From Pseudomonas costantinii (GTDB taxonomy: Bacteria; Pseudomonadota; Gammaproteobacteria; Pseudomonadales; Pseudomonadaceae): a DNA stretch of 64,000 bases. This document shows, piece after piece, positions 27,362-35,457 of this stretch. The position numbers and the translations under genes are program-made. The stretch covers positions 124,001 to 188,000 of the forward strand of contig NZ_MDDR01000039.1 of the NCBI RefSeq assembly GCF_001870435.1, read 5' to 3'. The notes beneath the pieces are model-generated. The model was given only the letters and a program-made list of their open reading frames with translations, ran no database searches and had not been told where the DNA came from. Within the stretch, counting starts at the first letter, position 1. Each line of letters begins with the position of its first letter.

Positions 27362-28573
27362 TTGGCCAACACCCTTGCTGATCACCGTAGCAGCCCATGG
27401 GCGGTTTTCCTTATTTTCCTGCGCCTTGGCCTGACCTCTTTCGGCGGCCCGATTGCGCACCTGAGTTACTTTCGCGAGGAGTTCGTCACACGGCGGCGCT
27501 GGCTGAGCGAGCGCAGTTACGTGGAATTGGTCGCGTTGTGCCAATTTCTCCCCGGCCCTGCCAGCAGCCAAGTCGGCATCGCCCTGGGGATGTCACGCGC
27601 AGGTTACGGGGGGGCCGCTGCCGCCTGGGCCGGGTTTACGTTGCCCTCGGCCATTGCCCTGATTCTGTTTGCGTTGGGCCTTTCCCACTACGGTGCCGCC
27701 GTCCCCGCCGGCGCGCTGCATGGCCTTAAAATCGTCGCCGTGGCCGTCGTCGCCCAAGCCGTTTGGGGCATGGCACGCAACCTGTGCCGTGGCATCGCGC
27801 GCGTGACACTGATGCTGATCGCCGCGTGCATGGCGCTGCTGGAACCCTCCGCCGGGGGCCAAATCGGTGTGATTGCCGCTGCCGGGATCGCCGGCCTGCT
27901 GCTGTTCAAACCCGAGCCGAATACCGAGCACGACCCGCTGCCTATCCCCATCAGCCGGCGTGCCGGGGCGATGTGGTTAGTACTGTTTTTGCTGTTGCTG
28001 GTGGGCCTGCCGACTCTGGCGCAATGGATGCCCCACCACACCCTGGCCGTGGTGGACGCCTTCTACCGCAGCGGTGCGCTGGTGTTCGGCGGCGGCCACG
28101 TGGTGCTGCCCCTGCTGCAGGCCGAAGTGGTGCCGCCACAGTGGGTGAGCAATGACGTGTTCCTCGCCGGCTACGGCGCCGCACAAGCCGTGCCCGGCCC
28201 CCTCTTCACCTTCGCCGCCTTCCTCGGCGCCTCGATGAACCAAGCCCCGTCGGGCTGGATAGGTGGCGTTATCTGCCTGCTGGCGCTCTTCGCCCCGTCG
28301 TTTCTACTGATCTTCGGCGCCTTGCCGTTCTGGGACAGCCTGCGCCGCAGCCCACGCACACAGGCCGCGCTGGCCGGAGTGAATGCGGCGGTGGTGGGGT
28401 TGTTGTTGGCCGCGTTGTATCAGCCAGTGTGGACCAGCGCGATTTTCACCGCGTACGACTTCGCCCTGGCACTCATCGCCCTGGCGGCCTTGATGTTCTG
28501 GAAGCTGCCGCCATGGCTGGTGGTGGTAGGAAGCGGCGGACTTGGGTGGTTATTAAGTCTTACAGTGGGATGA
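27362..28573 (+). CDS. chrA: Chromate transporter
   Basis: About 403 residues; no ATG exists before the conserved region, so a TTG start at 27362 is my choice (another TTG is at 27275). Two homologous halves each begin with the family motif: FLRLGLTSFGGPIAHL and RSGALVFGGGHVVLP. ChrA proteins exchange chromate out of the cell, giving chromate resistance. The 3' end overlaps the convergent nucleotidyltransferase gene by 14 bases. Confidence 0.88.
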   Translation: MANTLADHRSSPWAVFLIFLRLGLTSFGGPIAHLSYFREEFVTRRRWLSERSYVELVALCQFLPGPASSQVGIALGMSRAGYGGAAAAWAGFTLPSAIALILFALGLSHYGAAVPAGALHGLKIVAVAVVAQAVWGMARNLCRGIARVTLMLIAACMALLEPSAGGQIGVIAAAGIAGLLLFKPEPNTEHDPLPIPISRRAGAMWLVLFLLLLVGLPTLAQWMPHHTLAVVDAFYRSGALVFGGGHVVLPLLQAEVVPPQWVSNDVFLAGYGAAQAVPGPLFTFAAFLGASMNQAPSGWIGGVICLLALFAPSFLLIFGALPFWDSLRRSPRTQAALAGVNAAVVGLLLAALYQPVWTSAIFTAYDFALALIALAALMFWKLPPWLVVVGSGGLGWLLSLTVG

Positions 28574-29135
28574 GTTCGGGCACCACGATCCTGAGCCAAG
28601 GCCAGCGCGCCTGATAACTGCGTGCCTTGCGATCAAACAACTCAGGCTCCCGGTGATTCGGGTTAATCCGAAGCACACCCTGCTCCACATCCGCCAAACC
28701 GAACGGCGCATACACCTCGCCCGTTTCAACCTCCAGCCCAATGCAGGTGCCCGCCACCAGGTAACGATCAATCCCCTGTTTGGCCGAATGCAACTGGGCA
28801 TAGGGCCGACCAAACCGCTGCCCGTACCAAAGATGCACACGCGCTTGGTTCCTCACCTCAACGTTAACGCCCAGGTCCTGGAACAGGTGCTGAGCCGCGC
28901 GGATGACCTCGTCTTCCGCTTCCCAGGACAGGTCCGTGTCGAAGTAAAACACGTCATAGTCCTTCACCTCATGCGCGGCAGGCCGGTGCGACTGATGATT
29001 CCACACCGCCTGGAACAGACACCCCGCCGTCAGAAAACATTGGTCTAAACCGAGAGCCGGCAGGCGCGCGGTGATTTCGGCGTTGATGGGGTTGGCCATG
29101 GCCAGCTTGAGAAAGGTTTCGACGGTCAATGTCAT
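28560..29135 (-). CDS. Nucleotidyltransferase-family protein (DUF925 type)
   Basis: 191 residues. The segment VKDYDVFYFDTDLSWEAED with acidic pairs, and LTAGCLFQAVWN, fit the NTP_transf_6/COG3575 family of predicted nucleotidyltransferases. Substrate unknown. Convergent with chrA. Confidence 0.82.
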   Translation of the reverse strand: MTLTVETFLKLAMANPINAEITARLPALGLDQCFLTAGCLFQAVWNHQSHRPAAHEVKDYDVFYFDTDLSWEAEDEVIRAAQHLFQDLGVNVEVRNQARVHLWYGQRFGRPYAQLHSAKQGIDRYLVAGTCIGLEVETGEVYAPFGLADVEQGVLRINPNHREPELFDRKARSYQARWPWLRIVVPELIPL

Positions 29136-29280
29136 GTTTAATCCTGGGTAATCGGGCCTGATCCAAAGGCCGACTTTACAACAGCGCGGGGGACGGTTTT
29201 GTGAAGGGCCGCGTTTTTTTCCAGGAACGGGACGAGTGGCGTAGGCAAAGGCTTTGAAGTGCGCAACAAAACGTCGTCAC

Positions 29281-29392
29281 CTTGCTCCATTGCCTACGCT
29301 TACGTCAGAATCCGCCGGCTTGTGCGCTGGGGTGGCCGTCTCTAAGGTTGCTCGGTCGCTGAATCTCTCAGTGATCGGGTTTAGTAGCCTGA
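29281..29392 (+). repeat. Dispersed leader repeat, copy 1
   Basis: About 110 bases that recur at 53427-53534 with high identity (shared blocks include CGTCAGAATCCGCCGGCTTG and CAGTGATCGGGTTTAGTAGC). Copy 1 leads into the structured leader of the DUF6124 gene. Confidence 0.85.
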
Positions 29393-29576
29393 GCTGGGTA
29401 TCTATAAGTGCATGAGCTTCATCAATCAGACATTGCGTCTGTGCTTGATGGTGGCTGTGCGTAGGGCGCCTTCGGGCGCGCCGGCTTTAGATATCCACCG
29501 GTCTACTAACCTGCGCACAGCTGCCACCCATTCCGTTTAGTAGCGGCGAGGTGGCGGCCTAATCCAGGATATCTAT
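29378..29576 (+). ncRNA. Structured leader of the DUF6124 gene with alternative pairings
   Basis: An upstream arm (GGTTTAGTAGCC at 29378-29389; GGGTATCTA at 29396-29404) and a downstream arm (GTTTAGTAG at 29535-29543; GGATATCTA at 29567-29575) are near-repeats of each other, and both are complementary to a middle arm (TAGATATCC at 29488-29496; GGTCTACTAACC at 29500-29511). Pairing of the middle arm with 29567-29575 is perfect and covers AGGA, the ribosome binding site of the ATG at 29577. Inside are stable hairpins at about 29416-29456 and a GGGCGCC-TTCG-GGCGC stem at 29464-29478. This is the architecture of a translational switch; the signal is unknown. Confidence 0.6.
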
Positions 29577-29816
29577 ATGTACAACGTCACACCGGATTCA
29601 ACCGCTCTCTTCTGCGTCATCCAAGACGCCAGCACCGAAACCCTGATCACCAACAGCTACGAAACCTTCACCTCCGTCAGCACCCTGCTGCTCGACCTGT
29701 CCGAAGACCTCAGCGGCAAACACCGCGACATCGCCCTGGCCATCCACCAACTGAGCGAACTGGGCGTGCTCATGACGGCCAAACTCCTCGACCGCGAAGC
29801 ACCCTGCCCTGGCTGA
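29577..29816 (+). CDS. DUF6124-family protein
   Basis: 79 residues, cytoplasmic, mostly helical (STLLLDLSEDLSGKHRDIALAIHQLSELG in parts). It resembles the short DUF6124 (former DUF3077) proteins that occur in several copies in Pseudomonas genomes; function unknown. AGGA lies 7 bases before the ATG and is inside the structured leader. Confidence 0.8.
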   Translation: MYNVTPDSTALFCVIQDASTETLITNSYETFTSVSTLLLDLSEDLSGKHRDIALAIHQLSELGVLMTAKLLDREAPCPG

Positions 29817-29820
29817 TATT

Positions 29821-29880
29821 CACCAGCCCGATTTGGCTTTTGAGGACCCGTGGGCGGCAGCGCCGGTGATAGCGCTGCTA
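29821..29880 (-). pseudogene. Decayed fragment of a gene like the one at 30290-30523
   Basis: Three short blocks (CACCAGCCCGATT, GATTTGGCTTTTGA, GCGCCGGTGATAGCG) appear in the same order as in the gene at 30290-30523 but with the intervening parts deleted. It looks like the remnant of a duplicate. Confidence 0.5.
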
Positions 29881-30180
29881 TCAATTAACCCCTGGGAAGG
29901 CGTCAACATACTTAATGGTGAAGTCGGGAAAGGAGTCGACAATCTGAATCTTGTAGTCGGGGAAACTATCGACGGTTTTCCATTTACCGACCGAGTCGGG
30001 AAAACTGTCGACCTGCTTCACCTTGAGGTCGGGAAAGCTGTTCACCACTTTGACCTTATAGTCGGGGAAGCTACTGACAAACTTGATCTTGCCGTAGATC
30101 TTCGAGACATCAACACTCGTATCCGCCGAAGCGCAGAAGGTGCAGGTCAGCAGCAGTGACGCGAGAGCAACTTTAAACAT
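29881..30180 (-). CDS. Secreted 11-residue-repeat protein
   Basis: 99 residues. A signal peptide ends at about CASA (residue 19). The mature part is almost entirely six repeats of the form VxSFPDYKVKx (SFPDYKVKVVN, SFPDLKVKQVD, SFPDSVGKWKTVD, SFPDYKIQIVD, SFPDFTIKYVD). The regular Lys/Val alternation suggests stacked beta-strands. Function unknown. Confidence 0.8.
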   Translation of the reverse strand: MFKVALASLLLTCTFCASADTSVDVSKIYGKIKFVSSFPDYKVKVVNSFPDLKVKQVDSFPDSVGKWKTVDSFPDYKIQIVDSFPDFTIKYVDAFPGVN

Positions 30181-30289
30181 GAAAGCCTCATCCTGAGAAA
30201 TGCAAGGCGCCCAGTCTAACGACCTGCGCGCGCACTGTCCGAAGACTTATACGAAAGGCGCCGCAATATCGCCCTGCACTCGCCGACTA

Positions 30290-30523
30290 TCAGCCCTTCA
30301 ACTCACCAGCCCGATTAGTCGCCGCATCGTCGTAAGCCACATACAACGACTCGGCGATTTGGCTTTTGATGGCTTTGGTGGACTCCAGCCCCAACACAAA
30401 ACCCTCAGCCTTGCCGCCCGCGCGGTTGAGTTCTTCATGGGTGGCGGCGCCGGTGATAGCGTCGAGGAGCTTGGAAGCGTGAGGGCCTACGCCTTTGGGG
30501 AGGGAGATTTGGTCGATGGACAT
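30290..30523 (-). CDS. Small hypothetical protein
   Basis: 77 residues from ATG at 30523 (AAGG upstream). Soluble and helical, with LPKGVGPHASKLLDAI near the N-terminus. No family recognised. A decayed second copy lies at 29821-29880. Confidence 0.65.
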   Translation of the reverse strand: MSIDQISLPKGVGPHASKLLDAITGAATHEELNRAGGKAEGFVLGLESTKAIKSQIAESLYVAYDDAATNRAGELKG

Positions 30524-30768
30524 TGGCGATACCTTGGAGAATGGAGGTCGGTAGCGCGTGGAACCACTGCCGGGGTTGGCATAGTAGACCTGTTTGGAAT
30601 GAAAGGGGCTGCTTTCGGGCAAGAGCGGACGACCCGATTATTTATGTAAGGTCACCCCTAAAGAAGCCCCTACCTCAAAAAACGATTTACGCCTCCCAGG
30701 ATGACAAATACTCACCGTTTACTAATGTTCAATCACGCCTTGCCACATCGTTAAGAAGAAGAATACTC

Positions 30769-30799
30769 TTGACTTGGCTACCGGACACATAAATATTAT
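30769..30799 (+). promoter_or_regulatory. Possible promoter of the AT-rich gene cluster
   Basis: TTGACT at 30769-30774 is followed by AT-rich AAATATTAT around 30791-30799, about 45 bases before the ATG at 30842. The exact -10 is ambiguous. Confidence 0.4.
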
Positions 30800-30841
30800 C
30801 CAAGCATTTAAATGCCATAATTAAACTATCAAGGAAGAAAT

Positions 30842-31474
30842 ATGGACGAGACATACAAGGTACTCTTTGCTGCACTCGTAGGCTTTACGATATCACCACT
30901 AAATGAGCTACTTAAGAAATATATCGAGACATGACTTTGCAAAAAAAAACTAATGGGCAAAGTTGATAGCGCAATACGCAGCCTGAGCACCACAATTAAA
31001 AAACCAAACCAAACATCTATCGATCGACAAAAATATATAAACAAAGAAAAAATTGAAAATACTACATTTATACAGCCTTACTTGAAAGTCTCGAAAGTGG
31101 AGGACGATATCGAAAAATCTTACGCGAGATTATCCGAAATTCAAAAAGACTCAATCGACATAGCTATTTCCGGACTTTCTCATGTATCAAAGATTGAGGA
31201 AAGAATAACCCAACTCTATGAGGATATGCGCGACACCATTCATGACAAAACATATAAGGGAGAGTCATTCAGCAAGGACGATCAAAACAGGTACCACAGA
31301 AGAATCCTTTCCGCAGAAAAAGCCATGATCTACTCTTTAGTTTCAGTTCGGCAACGGTTCATATCTGCTAAAAATAACACTCCAATGACTATAACTGACT
31401 TGGAAAATCTTGAGCTAACATCGAAAGAGCTGTCTATAATAATAGACACTTCATCATGGAAGCATCTACAATAA
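30842..31474 (+). pseudogene. AT-rich gene interrupted by an in-frame TGA (membrane-anchored helical protein)
   Basis: ATG at 30842 has AAGGA upstream and opens a 30-residue reading frame with a membrane helix (about residues 7-17, VLFAALVGFTI). A TGA at 30932-30934 interrupts it, but the same frame continues without another stop into a 173-residue protein from ATG 30953 to 31474, which has no ribosome binding site of its own. Together they would make 209 residues: membrane anchor plus a Lys/Glu-rich helical domain. A nonsense mutation is the simplest explanation; expression as two polypeptides is the alternative. Function unknown. Confidence 0.55.
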
Positions 31475-31475
31475 A

Positions 31476-31507
31476 TTGAACTATTGAACTATTGAACTAT
31501 TGAACTA
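31476..31507 (+). repeat. 8-bp tandem repeat, four copies
   Basis: TTGAACTA is repeated four times perfectly, directly after the stop of the preceding gene. Confidence 0.9.
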
Positions 31508-31518
31508 TTTGACCTGAC

Positions 31519-31595
31519 CGAAAAGGGGACAGATTTATTTTTCTAAAAGCCAGCCTTAGAACAGCGAAAATAAATCTGTCCCCTTTTCCGCCGTC
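31519..31595. repeat. Palindromic mobile-type repeat
   Basis: AAAAGGGGACAGATTTATTT (31521-31540) and its inverse (31567-31587) form a 22-bp stem around a 22-base loop. This sequence type is known beside IS200-like/RAYT transposases in many proteobacteria, but none is in the window. Confidence 0.75.
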
Positions 31596-31694
31596 CCCTT
31601 TTCCGCCCTTTTCCTGCAAAAACATACCCTAAATCAAAACACTTACACTGCCAGCTAAAATTAATGAAACCCCAAAAAAATAGAAGCTTATCCA

Positions 31695-33290
31695 ATGAAA
31701 ACACTTGACAGAGCACTTACTTCAATTCCAAATAAAACCATAAGAGAATTACTTGTAGATTTTTTTTCTGATGCGCGGCATGGACAGCCTGACAATATCA
31801 CAAAAGAAGGATGCCTTAATTTGGCCATGCATGGATCTGATGTGTGGAATACATGGAGAATCCTTTTTCCTTCAAGGCCATCAGGGCACTTTCATCATTT
31901 AAATATCTCGGACTTTTCCCATACGAATTTTAATAATCACCACAATTTAACCTTTGCAAATTTTATTTTCGATAACGGGGCCGATTTTAGCTTCTGCAAA
32001 TGGGAAAGATACTCAGATTTTTTCAATGCCACATGGGGTGATCATTGCAAATTTACTGGAACCAACTGGGGTGTGCGAAGCACATTCGATCTAGTAACGA
32101 TTGGTGATAATTGTGACTTTACCGGTTGTCACTGGGGGCATGACTGCTCATTTGACAAAGCAACCATTGGCGCCAATGCTAATTTTTCCAACACTTATTG
32201 GAATACACGAATATATTTCAATGAGACACACTTCGGCACTTCAGTTAATTTTGATTTTTCGATCTGGGATGGTAGCGTAAGCTTTTCAGGAAAAGGGGCG
32301 TCAGGGCTTTCGAATATAACCATGCTATATCCTAAAGATGAGCGCACACCAATAATTCTCAATGCTAAATCCAGCAGCAAATTTTCAAAAGTCTCGTTCA
32401 GAGGTGCAAAATTTAGAGGAGAGGTTTTTTTTGATGACCGCACTTTCACTGACACAACGAATTTCTCTTCATTTCCAGACAATTCAAAGTGTAAGTTGGT
32501 AGGACGCAATCCAGATGGAAGCGCTATCACTTCGAACGGAGAGCTTGTTTTTTTTACCCCTGAAAATCCCAATGATATAAAAACTATATTTTCTTATTCA
32601 CCATCTTTTCACGCAGCAAAGCTGCACCCCAATACATCTTTTGATGGTGTGAAATTTCCTGAGCCAGAAGGAAGCATGTACAACGCAAGAGCATATAGAA
32701 CATTAAAGACTTTGTTCGGGAAAATTCAATCCGAATCAGATGTAAAGATATTCAAACGTTTGGAGATCGCCGAAGAATTAGCTTATAAACGGCAGGGGGA
32801 CGATCAAACATTCAACCCCATACTGTTAGACATTGTGGAGACAACGAGGACTAGCCACAACATAAAGGTTCTAGTCGAAAAATTAAAATTCAAGCAAAGA
32901 AATATCATTCTGAATTCACTAATAAAAATCGATGACCACCTCCTGTCCGAGCGCTGGGCAGACGCAGCGACTAATGCAAGGAAAGTACTTGAGTCTTGCC
33001 TTTTAGGGGTTGCAGATAAAATTACTACAGAAAGACTTGAACACAAAAGCATCATGATTCATTCAAAAAAGCCTTTTGAGATTAGAAACTTCCTGAAAGA
33101 GTCCCAGCTAATTACAAAGTCAGAACATACTCTGATTAATTCGACTTATAGCTTTTTAAGCGAGGTAGGAGCACACCCTCACAATACGACATCTGATCAA
33201 GCAAGCCTTGCCGTCACCAGTGGACTATCGCTCGCAGAATTTGTATTGCAGAAATTAAACAAGGCTACAAAAGCCGAAAGCAACGATTGA
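31695..33290 (+). CDS. 11-residue-repeat protein with HEPN/DUF4145-like C-terminus, possible defence gene
   Basis: 531 residues, strongly AT-rich compared with the surroundings. Residues 97-195 are nine tandem 11-residue units of the pattern xFxxxxWGxxx (DFFNATWGDHC, KFTGTNWGVRS, TFDLVTIGDNC, DFTGCHWGHDC and so on), probably a beta-solenoid related to pentapeptide-repeat folds. A middle region follows, then residues about 405-520 form a helical domain with WADAATNARKVLESCL and LSEVGAHPHN, which resembles DUF4145/HEPN or Abi-C C-termini. The canonical HEPN Arg is not evident, so nuclease activity is doubtful. Similar domain joins occur in abortive infection proteins; that role is inference. 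Confidence 0.6.
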   Translation: MKTLDRALTSIPNKTIRELLVDFFSDARHGQPDNITKEGCLNLAMHGSDVWNTWRILFPSRPSGHFHHLNISDFSHTNFNNHHNLTFANFIFDNGADFSFCKWERYSDFFNATWGDHCKFTGTNWGVRSTFDLVTIGDNCDFTGCHWGHDCSFDKATIGANANFSNTYWNTRIYFNETHFGTSVNFDFSIWDGSVSFSGKGASGLSNITMLYPKDERTPIILNAKSSSKFSKVSFRGAKFRGEVFFDDRTFTDTTNFSSFPDNSKCKLVGRNPDGSAITSNGELVFFTPENPNDIKTIFSYSPSFHAAKLHPNTSFDGVKFPEPEGSMYNARAYRTLKTLFGKIQSESDVKIFKRLEIAEELAYKRQGDDQTFNPILLDIVETTRTSHNIKVLVEKLKFKQRNIILNSLIKIDDHLLSERWADAATNARKVLESCLLGVADKITTERLEHKSIMIHSKKPFEIRNFLKESQLITKSEHTLINSTYSFLSEVGAHPHNTTSDQASLAVTSGLSLAEFVLQKLNKATKAESND

Positions 33291-33330
33291 TCTATTGGGC
33301 TCATTGCGTGCAATGACGCGTCAAGAAAGA

Positions 33331-33359
33331 CCGAAAAGAGGACTGACTTATTTTCCGGT
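33331..33359 (+). repeat. Degenerate half copy of the 31519-31595 repeat
   Basis: CCGAAAAGAGGACTGACTTA differs at a few positions from CCGAAAAGGGGACAGATTTA in the palindrome. The two copies flank the gene at 31695-33290. Confidence 0.6.
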
Positions 33360-33426
33360 GGCGACCGGGGGCAATCGGCCAGTAAGACGCGCGCTATCGC
33401 GGGTGAATCAGACTCTGATCACTGCC

Positions 33427-34167
33427 CTACTCCCCAACACTGCGCATCAACACCCCAAAAAGCTCCCGGCGCGGCATTTTGCTCAACGGAATATCGGCCT
33501 TCTCAAACCATTCCGGCCCTGCCTCCGGATGTGGCCCGCTCAGCACCACCACGCCCTTTTCATAGGTATAACGCGCCGCCGCGACGTCACCGTTCTGGTA
33601 GGTCGCAAGGGGCGTATAGGGTGAGGCCGCATCCGGTTTGGGAAAGTAGGGGCCGTCCTGATAGAAGACACTGTCGGGTTTTCCATCCCACTTCACCCGC
33701 ACTGCCGCATCGGCGATGCCGGGTACTTCAAAGCCGGGGCGGCCGGCTTCGGAATCGAGGTCGTGGGGGATCAGGCCGAGGTTGCTGTTATCGGCAAGGT
33801 AGGCGCCCATGCAAAGGCCCAGGTAGCGGCCGCCTTTGGCCACGTAGTCGCGGATGGATTGCGCGCGCGCATCGCCCAGGCTGTCCAGAGCGCCAGGAAT
33901 GTCCTGACCGCCGCCGGGTTGAACATAAAGGTCATAACGAGCAAGACTTTGCGGCGTAATGTCGATCGCTTCATCCGCACCAACGAAGTCGATCTGGTAA
34001 TTCGGGCTGAGCCGTTGCAAAGCCTTTTTCACGTTCTCGGAGCAGTCATTGCACCCCGCCGGGCCACGGTAGATAGCCACATGTGTAATGGGCGTTGCGG
34101 CTTGTACCCACGACAGCGACAGCACGGCAAACGCAAGCAACACAGCAGCAATGGCAGGCAGTTTCAT
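33427..34167 (-). CDS. Secreted BPL_N-domain (glutamine-amidotransferase-like) protein
   Basis: 246 residues from ATG at 34167. A signal peptide ends near WVQAA. The body shows the class I amidotransferase-like fold: YVQPGGGQDIPG and GGRYLGLCMGAYLA with the nucleophile-type Cys, as in the N-terminal domain of biotin-protein ligase-like proteins. A periplasmic location is unusual for a classical amidotransferase; activity unknown. Confidence 0.8.
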   Translation of the reverse strand: MKLPAIAAVLLAFAVLSLSWVQAATPITHVAIYRGPAGCNDCSENVKKALQRLSPNYQIDFVGADEAIDITPQSLARYDLYVQPGGGQDIPGALDSLGDARAQSIRDYVAKGGRYLGLCMGAYLADNSNLGLIPHDLDSEAGRPGFEVPGIADAAVRVKWDGKPDSVFYQDGPYFPKPDAASPYTPLATYQNGDVAAARYTYEKGVVVLSGPHPEAGPEWFEKADIPLSKMPRRELFGVLMRSVGE

Positions 34168-34306
34168 GGTTAAGGGCTCATCGAACATTGAGTTGGGGCT
34201 GATCCACACTTCCCGCTCAAAGGCTACATCGAACGCCCCGTTGAATACGTGAACAGTTGTAAATAGGCTACCGTCGCGTACATCGTTATCCAGCAGGAGG
34301 CATGCA

Positions 34307-34762
34307 ATGGATCTGAAATTCAGCCACGTAGACGTACTGGTCGAGAACCTCGAAGAGGCATGCGCTTACTACGCAAAAATCCTCAACGCCAAAATCTCGA
34401 AAACCCTGGTCTGGGAACGCGGTGGCCTGCATGTGCGCTATGCGATTGCGCTGATGGGCCAGGAGCGGTTCATGTTGGTACAGCCCTTGGCGGGCAACCT
34501 GAGGGAACTGTTGGATGCGTCCGGCGAGGGGATGATTTACCGCCATTGCTACTCGACGCCCGACATCGAGGCGGCCTACGACGAATTGATCGCCACTGGT
34601 GTTCAGCCGGAGGATGAAAACGGCCGGCCGTTGACCCGTGAGCACCTGCAGTCGCCGTCCGGGACGCGCATCATTTGGTTGCCCAAGCGCTTTGGGCATT
34701 TCTCTATCGAGATACTGGAGGAGAAGACGCTGGAGGCGTTTGTCGAGGCTGCGTTTGCCTGA
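34307..34762 (+). CDS. VOC-family (glyoxalase/bleomycin-resistance fold) protein
   Basis: 151 residues with two beta-alpha-beta-beta-beta modules. Candidate metal ligands are His7 (FSHVDVLVENLEEAC), His92 (YRHCYSTPDIE) and a late Glu (GHFSIEILE). GGAGG is 7 bases before the ATG. Substrate unknown. Confidence 0.85.
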   Translation: MDLKFSHVDVLVENLEEACAYYAKILNAKISKTLVWERGGLHVRYAIALMGQERFMLVQPLAGNLRELLDASGEGMIYRHCYSTPDIEAAYDELIATGVQPEDENGRPLTREHLQSPSGTRIIWLPKRFGHFSIEILEEKTLEAFVEAAFA

Positions 34763-34833
34763 CTAAACGGCGTTGCATTGAACGCCGACATGAGGATTAC
34801 TGTAGGCCGTGCCCTGCTTTGAGATAGCCCGCC

Positions 34834-34998
34834 ATGTTTGAGCTCGCCTCCCTCATCACCTATGTCGCCGTCGTGATTGGCCTGTTTCTGATCCCCGGCC
34901 CCTCCGTGTTGCTGGTGATCACCCGTACCGTTCAGGGTGGCCGTAAGGTGGGCGTTGCGACCGGGCGGGGGCTGAAAACAGCGCTCCAGCAGCGATGA
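34834..34998 (+). pseudogene. N-terminal fragment of a LysE/RhtB exporter
   Basis: 54 residues that match the family start (IPGPSVLLVITRTVQGGRKVG) up to GVATG, after which the frame runs into unrelated sequence and stops. Only the first membrane helix and loop remain, so it cannot work as an exporter. Confidence 0.75.
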
Positions 34999-35030
34999 CT
35001 CATTCTGAACCACACATTTAAGAGCCCTTG

Positions 35031-35387
35031 ATGCCCCCAAGCAAACGCGACAACGCCCGCCTCGAACGCCGCCTGGTCGCCACCCTCACCGAAGCCTGCG
35101 AAACCGCCAAAGCCGAAATCCCGGGCTTCGACTGGCTGACGCACACCGTCGACTACGCCGCCTTCCCCCAAAGCCTGCGCGTGACGTGGGTGTTCGATAC
35201 CCGCGCCAGCAAGGACCAGGCCCTGGCAACCGGCGCCGGTGAACGCATGCGCGAGCTGACTGCCGCTGCGCTGCACGACGCCGATGTGCCCGCCGTGCAA
35301 CTGGATCGCTGCGTACGCTTCGACTCCGAAGAAGAATGCAGCGCCCAACAGGGCGGCGATTGGCGCCTGCGCTTGGCGCGTCAGTGA
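35031..35387 (+). CDS. Conserved hypothetical protein
   Basis: 118 residues from ATG at 35031 (a TTG at 35028 is also in frame). Begins with a basic stretch (PPSKRDNARLERRLV). It reads like a soluble alpha/beta protein. No function recognised. It follows the LysE fragment directly. Confidence 0.7.
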   Translation: MPPSKRDNARLERRLVATLTEACETAKAEIPGFDWLTHTVDYAAFPQSLRVTWVFDTRASKDQALATGAGERMRELTAAALHDADVPAVQLDRCVRFDSEEECSAQQGGDWRLRLARQ

Positions 35388-35457
35388 CGAACAACTAGAG
35401 CCAACCCCCTATCTTCTGGATAATGCCGCCTCGCCTCCCCCGACAAGGACATCCCCT

